Assembly: GCA_002842135.1 (NCBI GenBank)
Contig: PHCD01000112.1
Coordinates: forward strand, 1-5,397
Direction: 5' to 3'
Source: Betaproteobacteria bacterium HGW-Betaproteobacteria-8
GTDB taxonomy: Bacteria; Pseudomonadota; Gammaproteobacteria; Burkholderiales; Methylophilaceae
Length of the DNA stretch: 5,397 bases
This document shows positions 1 through 5,397 of the stretch, piece after piece (the first letter of the stretch is position 1; each line of letters begins with the position of its first letter). The notes under the pieces are model-generated. The model made no database searches and was not told where the DNA came from. It was given only the letters and a program-made list of their open reading frames with translations. Both the position numbers and the translations under genes were made by a program.

Positions 1-379
1 AGGCTGGCAAGTCTGGCTGTTCGGCTCGGAAAAGGATGTACCGGTAACCGGCAGCATCAATCAGATGACGCAGAACCGGTGCCTCGATCTGGGCGGAAAA
101 ACCAGACTTGGAGAAGCCATTGATTTAATGTCGCTCTGCGAAACTGTGGTCAGCAATGACTCCGGCTTGATGCATGTCGCTGCTGCACTCGGCAGAAAAG
201 TGATTGCGGTCTACGGTTCATCCGACCCCCACCACACACCGCCGATGAGTCCGCAGGCTGTGGTGTTGTGGCTGGGACTCGATTGCAGCCCCTGCTTCAA
301 GCGCGTATGCCCGCTCGGCCACCTCAACTGTCTCAAACAACTCGCACCGGAACGTGTACTGCAGGAAATCGCCCTGTAG
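1..379 (+). CDS. waaF: ADP-heptose:LPS heptosyltransferase II, C-terminal part (start lies left of the window)
   Basis: This enzyme (family GT9, GT-B fold, cytoplasmic face of the inner membrane) adds the second L-glycero-D-manno-heptose of the LPS inner core, using ADP-heptose. The frame is open from base 2, so only the last 125 residues are present. The segment begins GWQVWLFGSEKD, a typical strand of the C-terminal Rossmann domain. It continues with LGGKTRLGEAIDLMSLC, the family signature VSNDSGLMHVAAALG, and then VYGSSDP, the nucleotide-sugar region. The end has the Cys-rich pattern CSPCFKRVCPLGHLNCL that is common in WaaF, followed by a short helix and a TAG stop. An in-frame ATG at 65 is internal and is not the start. 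The next gene begins 24 bp downstream on the same strand, so the two are probably cotranscribed. The product name rests on remembered family motifs. Another GT9 heptosyltransferase (WaaC or WaaQ) is possible but fits the CxxC...CPLGH tail less well. Confidence 0.9.
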   Translation, partial: GWQVWLFGSEKDVPVTGSINQMTQNRCLDLGGKTRLGEAIDLMSLCETVVSNDSGLMHVAAALGRKVIAVYGSSDPHHTPPMSPQAVVLWLGLDCSPCFKRVCPLGHLNCLKQLAPERVLQEIAL

Positions 380-392
380 ACGCAAAGTATTC

Positions 393-397
393 GAGGA
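393..397 (+). promoter_or_regulatory. Ribosome binding site (GAGGA) supporting a TTG start at 404
   Basis: GAGGA lies six bases upstream of a TTG codon at 404-406, which is ideal Shine-Dalgarno spacing. The first in-frame ATG is at 461, inside the first predicted membrane helix, and starting there would cut that helix. The TTG start is therefore preferred. Confidence 0.65.
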
Positions 398-403
398 TAT
401 CGA

Positions 404-1956
404 TTGAATTCATTGTTAAACAAACTCATTCAGTTACCCGCCAATCGGCTGACCTGGCTGATGACTGTGATTGGCGTACTGATCGCGATACAAATCAACT
501 ATATTCAGCATGGCTGGATCAACAACGATTCAGTGCTCTATTTCGAAGCCGCACGTTTATTCACGCTCGGCGAGTGGCAGCAAGGCTTCCAACTGTTCCC
601 TTGGCCGCTTTACAGCGGACTCATTGCACTGGTACACAGCATCAGCGGCTTCAGCCTGCATTTTTCCGCTCAGATTCTCAATGTCCTGTTCTTCGGCATT
701 ACCACGTTCTCCTTTTTGAAACTGATCCGCCACTGCGGCGGTGACAACGCCACCCTGCTATGCGGCGCGCTACTGCTGTTCAGTTCACAATACATCGTCG
801 GCGATGCCCTGCAGATGCTACTGCGCGATCAGGGCTTCTGGGCTTTTTTCCTGACGGGCCTCGTGTTTTTCGTACGCTTCTACCGTTCACTGTCATGGAC
901 AGACGCAGTCGTCTGGCAACTGGCAATGATCACCGCCATGCTGTTCCGGGTCGAAGGTATCACGTATCTCGCCGTTTTACCGTTGACACTGCTATGGCAC
1001 AATGATTCTTCATTCAGGACTATCTGCCTTGCTTTCATCAAAGCACACAGCATCAATTTAGCCTTGATACTGACGGTAACTGTTTACGTTAGCTTCACAG
1101 GGCTTTCGGTCGAACATCTAGGCAGATTGAAGGAAATATTCACACCCAATCTATATCAAGAACTAACTGCACTCTTCAGGTACCAATCAGAAATTATGGC
1201 GGTTCAAGTCCTAGGAAAGTTTCTAGACGAATTCGCCACTGAAGGACTGATACTGACCTTCCTGTTCATCTTGACCAGCAAGACTCTACTGCAGGCTGGA
1301 TCACCGTCGGCCTTGCCATTTATGTCGGCAAACTTCGCCAGCAATTAATCAAAGATGATATTTGGCATATCTCGGTAGCGGTCATGTTGATTGCTGTAAT
1401 CGATATGTTCCTCATCATTACCAAGGTATTCGTTTTGTCAGGTCGCTATGTTGTCCCCTTGACCCTGATATTACTCCTATTGGCCGCTTTCGGCCTACGG
1501 CATTTGATTGGTCAACTGGCAACCAAGAATACTAATAAGCGATACAAATGGCTGGTAATGGTTTTAATGCTGATTCTCGTACTGGGCATGGTCAAGAATG
1601 TGCTACCCAAACGCGAGGGCTACCATTATGAGCTGGAAGCCGTTGCCTGGTTAAAACAGCATAATCCGCAAAACCTGCCTACCTATTACGAAACTCCGAG
1701 ATTGCGTTATTACGCGGGTGAAAAATTCATCGGTCTGGGCCCCGAGTTGAACTGGTCCCACCTGCAGACCTTGATCGAAAAGGATCAATTAGATGGTTAT
1801 GAATACGTACTGGTCAGCACCAACAGAGATGATCCGGCAAGAGACTTGTTCCTGAGCGAACGATTGACGAGCCATATCAAAGTGACGGAGTTCAGGGGCA
1901 CAAAGGGAAAGAAAAGCATCTTAATATATCATCGACGACCAGCCAGCAAACCTTGA
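404..1956 (+). pseudogene. GT-C fold membrane glycosyltransferase (GT39/PMT_2 or ArnT-like), frameshifted
   Basis: This appears to be one gene read in two frames: 404-1348 (314 codons, TTG start) and a downstream frame ending at 1956, whose first ATG is at 1384 but whose coding signal begins near 1290. Adding one base gives 517 residues, a usual size for this family. GT-C enzymes sit in the inner membrane and transfer sugars from polyprenyl-phosphate donors on the periplasmic side. Seen here: a first helix (about residues 14-34), then WINNDSVLYFEAARLF with Asp42 where the family has its catalytic acidic residue in the first periplasmic loop. PWPLYSGLIAL follows at 66-76, MLLRDQ at 138-143, RVEG at 182-185 and several further helices. 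After the shift come GWITVGLAIYVGKL, two strong helices around LSGRYVVPLTLILLLLAAFGL, one more helix, and a soluble C-terminal domain of about 110 residues. It follows waaF by 24 bp, which suggests LPS modification. Donor and acceptor are unknown. As written, neither piece is likely to work alone. Confidence 0.7.
1243..1347 (+). other. Frameshift interval in the GT-C gene (net loss of one base; best site about 1280-1300)
   Basis: The upstream frame is open until a TAA at 1346-1348. The downstream frame is closed by a TGA at 1240-1242, so the switch must fall between them. The hydrophobic helix LILTFLFILTSKTLLQAG in the first frame joins naturally to GWITVGLAIYVGKL in the second, placing the switch near CAGGCTGGATC at about 1290-1300. 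The change needs one added base (or 3n+1). There is no long homopolymer here and no canonical X XXY YYZ slippery heptamer, so programmed frameshifting is not supported. It could be a real mutation or a sequence error. Confidence 0.85.
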
Positions 1957-1974
1957 AGCGCTAGGCAGCAATAA

Positions 1975-3048
1975 CTAAACCTTCATGTTCTGGAGCAACG
2001 CCTCGACGCGTTTCTGCCAGGTAAATTCCTTCAGATATCTTTCATGCCCGCGCTTGGCGATGGCCAGGCGCTTTTCCGGGTTTGCAAGGTAATAACGTAC
2101 CTTTTCCTGCAGCTCTGCACTGCCACTGAATGTTTCAATTTCAACACCGACCTCAAACAACTCAGCCACTTCATCACAATAATCCGTCAGCAAAAACTTC
2201 CCTGCAGCCAGCGCTTCGAAAATCCTGAGGTTGACGCCGGTTTCTGCCGCATAAAAAGGCCCGCGGGTAATATTGAGGATGATTTTCGATTCAGCCATCA
2301 GGCGATGCAAATCTCGCCCCCATACCGGCTTGTCTTCAACTTTTGCCCTTAAAGTCTCCGAGATCAGGGGATAATTGCGCTCCCATCGGTCGCCGAATAC
2401 GGACACATGCTCGCCGATGCTTTCCAGCAACAATATCCGTCTCAAATCACCGCTACCGACAAACAACACATCGCGACTCTCCTCAACATCGGCAGGCATG
2501 TCGATAGTCGCAGCCCCGAATGGCAGATAGTGCGCATTCAAACCCTTGGTTCGACAGAAAAAATCCGTTGTGACCTTCGAAAAAGAGAAGATATTGTCAT
2601 AGACCGAAAGCTCATTTTCCAGAAAGAAAATGAACTCCCGTCTTTTCGAATACAGATTGCAGCTATCAGTATCATATATATGCAGACTGCTTTCGAATTG
2701 ATCAGCCAGCTTTCTCAGCAATGCAGGATCAATGAATTTGTAAATGAAACCGATGACCAGTATCGCCTGCGGCCGCTCAGTTTGCAGGATATCTCTGATA
2801 ACGTCTGGGTCCACCTTGGGCAAATGCACGAATTCGTCCATCCTGTCCCACTTGTTCAGTAACTTGGAAACACCGGCACGGATTCCATACATCGGGATGC
2901 GCTGCATGCCGGCACAATCGTAATGTGTCGCCTCAATGCCCTGCGCCTCGCACGCCTGCCGCATTTCCCTGCCCAACGGCACGCCACCGATACCATCGAG
3001 TATCAGTAATTTCCCCTTGAAGTCAGCATCTGAATGATTAGTCAGCAT
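1975..3048 (-). CDS. CgeB-like glycosyltransferase (Glyco_trans_1_2 C-terminal domain)
   Basis: The product is a predicted 357-residue cytoplasmic GT-B glycosyltransferase with no signal peptide or membrane helix. The N-terminal half starts KLLILDGIGGVPLGREM and contains strands such as AILVIGFIYKFIDPALL (95-111) and SLHIYDTDSC (121-130). The C-terminal half has DVLFVGSGDLRR (193-204) and HVSVFGDRW (214-222). It ends with the CgeB/Glyco_trans_1_2 signature: ILNITRGP, TGVNLRIFEALAAGKFLLTD (270-289), then EVAELFEVGVEIETF, and a closing ERYLKEFTWQKRVEALL helix. The acidic residue in RIFEALAAG corresponds to the donor-sugar contact of GT-B enzymes. The frame is open further upstream, but ATG at 3048 is chosen because AGGA lies five bases before it and the longer version would run through the end of the preceding gene. 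This start overlaps that gene's stop as ATGCTGA, so the two are translationally coupled. It is the last gene of the - strand operon. Sugar specificity cannot be read from the sequence. Confidence 0.82.
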   Translation of the reverse strand: MLTNHSDADFKGKLLILDGIGGVPLGREMRQACEAQGIEATHYDCAGMQRIPMYGIRAGVSKLLNKWDRMDEFVHLPKVDPDVIRDILQTERPQAILVIGFIYKFIDPALLRKLADQFESSLHIYDTDSCNLYSKRREFIFFLENELSVYDNIFSFSKVTTDFFCRTKGLNAHYLPFGAATIDMPADVEESRDVLFVGSGDLRRILLLESIGEHVSVFGDRWERNYPLISETLRAKVEDKPVWGRDLHRLMAESKIILNITRGPFYAAETGVNLRIFEALAAGKFLLTDYCDEVAELFEVGVEIETFSGSAELQEKVRYYLANPEKRLAIAKRGHERYLKEFTWQKRVEALLQNMKV

Positions 3049-3053
3049 GAATT

Positions 3054-3057
3054 TCCT
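3054..3057 (-). promoter_or_regulatory. Ribosome binding site (AGGA) for the CgeB-like gene
   Basis: On the - strand AGGA lies five bases before the ATG at 3048-3046. It sits inside the last codons of the upstream GT9 gene, as expected for coupled translation. It supports the shorter start over the in-frame codon at 3252. Confidence 0.6.
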
Positions 3058-3230
3058 GCAAGTGCTTGAATACCCGCTTGGGGGTGATAAATGGGCCAGA
3101 TGGACTTGCCTAGCCATGGCAAGATCATGACTGGCGTGACCACGGTGATTTTCCCCCAACCCGGGCGCCAGTGAAAGTTCCGGTTGCGTTTCCGGTAAAT
3201 CGTGACAACCGGAATACCAAGGAATGAGGC

Positions 3231-3234
3231 AAAA
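3231..3234 (-). other. Frameshift site: T4 (A4 on the + strand), one base missing
   Basis: On the - strand the reading is GGG CTT TTG in the interrupted frame. With a fifth T it becomes GGG CTT TTT GCC TCA (G-L-F-A-S), followed by a family-like C-terminus and a stop that overlaps the next start. A single homopolymer deletion explains it. The run is too short for classic phase variation, and the codons do not form a canonical -1 slippery site. Confidence 0.85.
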
Positions 3235-4036
3235 GCCCGTTGCCAGAATCATTGGCGATCAAGGCACCGGACTCATAGATATAAGCCGCCAGGCCTCCGA
3301 TATCGTTAAACATTGGAACCTCAAATTCGTTATTTGCTTTCGCAACCCAGATAACATGATTGCGCGGAGCAACCACGATTACAGGAGAGTACCCCCGTTT
3401 GCGCAGCAAGCGGCATAACTGCAAAAACGACGATGCCGGCCAGTCTTTCTTTTCCGGCCAAGCCGAATCCGGGCTGACGATGATGCGCTTGATGTATCGC
3501 CGATATTGCAAATGTTCCGGAACGGTCACGGCGACATTTTTCACAACCTGCTTAAGTCCCATCCTCTCCCGCATGTAATGCAGCGCAATATCGACAATAT
3601 TCTCATGTTCGAATCGCCTGTACCTGATGGCCCCACCACAGCGAGGCAAGGCGCCAAGCTGCTCAAGTATTTCAGGCGAAAGACGGGCTTTAAGTCGCTG
3701 GGTGTGATCGTATTTCCAACTGTCCGGCGCCTTGTGGCAAATCAAGACCCACTTTTTCCGGATAACATTCAATGTCTCATCCGACAGCTTTTCACGCACG
3801 CATTGGGGCGGACTGACGATAGCCAGATCGTAGACCTCTAGTTCCGCATCTAAATCGGCAGATATGGGCAATGGCATGATCTGTAGTTGCGGTAGCCAAG
3901 CCCTTAACTGGTTTGCAATATCACTATAAAAGGTAACATCAAATCCGTTCAGGCGAAGATTCTCCGCCATCATCAGATAAATTAAAGAGTCCCCGAGTGA
4001 ATCAAATGAAACCAGGCCAATCTTGACTTTGTGCAT

Positions 4037-4108
4037 AACTTTAAATTTTTTTGTTATTTATGTAACCGTGAATACCAAACAGGTATGAGTTCTGGATATA
4101 CCAAGGTG
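4037..4108 (-). other. 72-bp A+T-rich intergenic gap; no convincing promoter
   Basis: This is the only gap in an otherwise overlapping - strand gene set. The half nearest the GT9 start is A+T rich on the - strand, with a run of seven A (T7 at 4046-4052 on +). I searched for -35/-10 pairs with 16-18 base spacing and found only weak ones. TAAATA and TACATA could serve as -10 boxes, but no TTGACA-like box stands at the right distance. The lack of a purine-rich Shine-Dalgarno suggests the A-rich leader may help ribosome loading. An internal promoter is possible but unproven. Confidence 0.35.
4072..4086. repeat. Small palindrome ATACC-N5-GGTAT, with a further direct copy of ATACCAA
   Basis: A perfect 5-bp inverted repeat (ATACC at 4072-4076, GGTAT at 4082-4086) lies in the gap upstream of the GT9 gene. 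ATACCAA at 4072-4078 recurs as a direct repeat at 4098-4104, and the second ATACC could also pair with the same GGTAT. The layout is operator-like, but the arms are short and chance is a serious alternative. Confidence 0.3.
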
Positions 4109-4966
4109 TTATCTCGTGCGCAAATAATGGAATTGCTCGAAAATCGGCTGATAGCGCTCAGGCACTAAATAGATATTTGAGTAACGTCGCAGTGGATCGA
4201 AATCCGACAGGCACCATTGACGGTTACTGAACTTGGCACGCATACGCCGCAAAAAGGCGAGTATTCCGTTCGGATAAACTTTTTTGCTAGCGGTATTCGA
4301 TAATGAATATATCCGATACCCCGGGAACAGCCGATTGAACAGTGATCCATCCTGAAACAAATTCAACGTATTCTGGTTGCGGTACTCCATCAATAACAAC
4401 GGACGATGCTGCCTCAGTGTCTTTTCCAATCCAAGCAATGCCGCAGGTTCATGCCCCTCGACATCAATCTTGATGAAATCAATTCCCGCCTCAATGTTCT
4501 GCTGGGCAAGATAGTCGTCACCAACCAGAGTTTCTATCTGGATATGCGTACCGGTAGCATCTATCGGTTCCAGACTAGAACAGCCCAAATTTCCGATATT
4601 TGGGATAAAAATGTCACGCCTCAAAGCCTGATCGGACAAACCTGCGTTGACTGCCATAGCATGCATCAATCCATTCTGCGACAGATTACGCGACAACAAC
4701 TCGTAAATAAATGGCACTGGCTCGAAGGCTAGCAATCGTTGTGAGTATTCTGCAATCACTATGGCATGATTGCCGATGTTGGCGCCAACATCAAGGCTGA
4801 CGCGCGGACGAATGACGGCAAGAATACTGCGTAGTGAATCAAGCGTATTGCCGTCATATTCACCTTTCATCTGAATTTCAGTCGTAATTGCATCACCCGC
4901 AAAAGCATCAAGCTTCTTTCCTTCGCGCGTCTGTAGCGTCAGCACAGTATGTTTTTGTGGGGTCAT
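4109..4966 (-). CDS. FkbM-family SAM-dependent methyltransferase
   Basis: The predicted product has 285 residues, is cytoplasmic and has a class I (Rossmann) methyltransferase fold. SAM-binding motif I is SLDVGANIGNHA (57-68). The acidic end of strand 2 is AFEPVP (80-85). The FkbM hallmark FIKIDVEGHEPAALLG is at 164-179, and PLLLMEYRNQN follows at 189-199. FkbM proteins usually O-methylate sugar hydroxyls in polyketides and surface glycans, so a likely role is methylating a sugar made by the neighbouring glycosyltransferases. The C-terminal 85 residues (rich in aromatic and basic residues) lie beyond the core and may bind acceptor or partner; I recognise no domain there. ATG 4966 is chosen over GTG 4972 because it forms an ATGA overlap with the upstream stop and has AAGG nine bases before it. 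Translation is probably coupled to the GT4 gene. A 72-bp gap follows before the GT9 gene. The family call is firm; the substrate is unknown. Confidence 0.88.
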   Translation of the reverse strand: MTPQKHTVLTLQTREGKKLDAFAGDAITTEIQMKGEYDGNTLDSLRSILAVIRPRVSLDVGANIGNHAIVIAEYSQRLLAFEPVPFIYELLSRNLSQNGLMHAMAVNAGLSDQALRRDIFIPNIGNLGCSSLEPIDATGTHIQIETLVGDDYLAQQNIEAGIDFIKIDVEGHEPAALLGLEKTLRQHRPLLLMEYRNQNTLNLFQDGSLFNRLFPGYRIYSLSNTASKKVYPNGILAFLRRMRAKFSNRQWCLSDFDPLRRYSNIYLVPERYQPIFEQFHYLRTR

Positions 4967-5397
4967 GAGCACCAGCCTTTTGTAAGCACGTATGGTAATT
5001 GTCGAAATTTTCGGAATGCTGCGTCGTCGGAAAATTCATTTTTCAGGCGCGCCTTGGCTAGTCCTGATGCATAATCTACCCGAGTAGCCATGGCGGCTAA
5101 TTTTTCCGCCAATATGCACGCATCCCCAAATGTAAAAAGCTCACCTGTAGCATCAACCACTTCTGCCCCACCGCCACTGTCGCTGCAGATAATCGGCAAA
5201 TCGGCTGCCATCGCCTCCAGCAGCACCATGCCAAATGGCTCATGGTCCGAAGTCAGCGCGAACACATCGAATGCGCGGAAGTATCTGCGGCCATTGACCA
5301 CCTGGCCGGCAAACACCACTTTATCTGTAACGCCCAGTTCTACTGCGAGATTTTTCAATGCCTGCTCCAGCGGACCTGAACCCATAATCAGCAACAA
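4963..5397 (-). CDS. GT4-type (group 1) glycosyltransferase, C-terminal part (start lies right of the window)
   Basis: The last 144 residues of a retaining GT-B glycosyltransferase are present; the frame is open to the window edge, so the first codon here is internal. The segment matches the Glycos_transf_1 domain: LLIMGSGPLEQALKNLAVEL, then the strand KVVFAGQV, then the donor-binding block DVFALTSDHEPFGMVLLEAM. In this block the E-x7-E motif is intact (Glu53 and Glu61 of the visible part). PIICSDSGGGAEVV (68-81) and a GELFTFGD loop follow, then a C-terminal helix that crosses back to the N-terminal domain. Such enzymes transfer a sugar from a nucleotide-sugar donor on the cytoplasmic face of the inner membrane. 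The stop overlaps the FkbM start as ATGA, marking the two as one transcription unit. Donor and linkage are not predictable, because acceptor specificity lies largely in the missing N-terminal half. Confidence 0.9.
   Translation of the reverse strand: MLLIMGSGPLEQALKNLAVELGVTDKVVFAGQVVNGRRYFRAFDVFALTSDHEPFGMVLLEAMAADLPIICSDSGGGAEVVDATGELFTFGDACILAEKLAAMATRVDYASGLAKARLKNEFSDDAAFRKFRQLPYVLTKGWCS

Larger units (their letters stand above)
3042..4036 (-). pseudogene. GT9 (heptosyltransferase-like) glycosyltransferase, frameshifted near the C-terminus
   Basis: As written, the frame from ATG 4036 stops at 3125 after 303 codons, and its last 35 or so residues do not resemble the family. Adding one base in the T4 run (- strand) at 3234-3231 restores LFASFLGIPVVTIYRKRNRN, then FHWRPGWG and a tail ending at TGA 3044-3042. 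This gives 331 residues, normal for GT9. N-terminal domain: KIGLVSFDSLGDSLIYLMMA, where GDS at 15-17 is the usual GT9 GD loop. C-terminal domain: IIVSPDSAWPEKKDWP (185-200), a strand around PVIVVAPRN, and ESGALIANDSGNG (255-267), the GT9 NDSG signature. Canonical LPS heptosyltransferases have NDSGxMH; here the Met-His is replaced by Asn-Gly, so donor or acceptor may not be heptose. The restored stop overlaps the next start as ATGCTGA, which strongly supports the restored frame. No good Shine-Dalgarno is seen before ATG 4036. The lost C-terminal helix normally packs on the GT-B core, so the truncated product is probably impaired. Confidence 0.82.

Noticed and set aside
268..744. 158-codon open frame on the + strand across the waaF/GT-C junction
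   Set aside because: It overlaps two genes with strong family features in another frame, and its Arg/Thr-rich sequence is typical of an off-frame reading.
1957..1962. AGCGCT as a bidirectional terminator stem
   Set aside because: It is a 6-bp palindrome with no loop and no flanking T tract, so it cannot form a normal terminator hairpin.
2407..2862. 151-codon open frame on the + strand inside the CgeB-like gene
   Set aside because: It is antisense to a clear glycosyltransferase domain, has no recognisable motifs and no ribosome binding site that stands out; a frame shadow.
3231..3234. Phase-variable homopolymer controlling the GT9 gene
   Set aside because: Four or five T is far shorter than the tracts that give high-frequency slipped-strand switching.
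3228..3240. Programmed -1 frameshifting in the GT9 gene
   Set aside because: The codons GGG CTT TTG do not form an X XXY YYZ heptamer, and a C-terminal deletion product is not known to be useful in this family. A one-base loss is simpler.
3049..3252. N-terminal extension of the CgeB-like protein to a start at 3252 (425 residues)
   Set aside because: The extra 68 residues are an out-of-frame reading of the GT9 C-terminus. They show no family similarity, and ATG 3048 has its own Shine-Dalgarno and a stop/start overlap.
3506..3841. 111-codon open frame on the + strand antisense to the GT9 gene
   Set aside because: It lies wholly inside the well-supported GT9 coding region and shows no domain; a shadow.
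4082..4102. Hairpin GGTAT...ATACC as a terminator after the FkbM gene
   Set aside because: The stem is only 5 bp with an 11-base loop, A+T rich, and is not followed by a T run on the - strand.

Overview
The window is a 5.4-kb piece of a cell-surface polysaccharide locus, most likely lipopolysaccharide (LPS), from a Gram-negative proteobacterium. The best evidence is the C-terminal third of an ADP-heptose:LPS heptosyltransferase II (WaaF) at the left edge. Its sequence, with a Cys-rich tail, resembles beta- and gammaproteobacterial WaaF, but I cannot name a genus. No RNA gene, mobile element, CRISPR array or origin is visible. Coding density is very high: the only gap above 30 bases is 72 bp.

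Left part, + strand: the end of waaF (1-379) is followed after 24 bp by a polytopic membrane protein (404-1956). It looks like a GT-C fold glycosyltransferase (GT39/PMT_2 or ArnT-like). It is interrupted by a net one-base loss between 1243 and 1347, so it reads as two pieces, 404-1348 and a second piece that ends at 1956. GC content also falls sharply inside this gene, near position 1000.

Right part, - strand, in transcription order: the C-terminal part of a GT4-type glycosyltransferase (5397-4963), an FkbM-family methyltransferase (4966-4109, ATGA overlap), a GT9 (heptosyltransferase-like) glycosyltransferase (4036-3042), and a CgeB-like glycosyltransferase (3048-1975, ATGCTGA overlap). The GT9 gene is also broken by a one-base loss, in a short homopolymer at 3231-3234. 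Adding one base back gives a 331-residue protein whose stop overlaps the next start. The two groups converge with 18 bp between their stop codons.

Read together, one arm holds inner-core assembly (WaaF) and a periplasm-facing lipid-linked sugar transferase. The other is an operon of cytoplasmic glycosyltransferases plus a methyltransferase that could build and methylate a strain-specific glycan. The final glycan cannot be deduced from sequence alone. No wholly new system is evident. The points most worth checking are the two frameshifts (real decay or sequence error), the divergent GT9 protein, the GC break, and a small palindrome in the only intergenic gap of the - strand operon.
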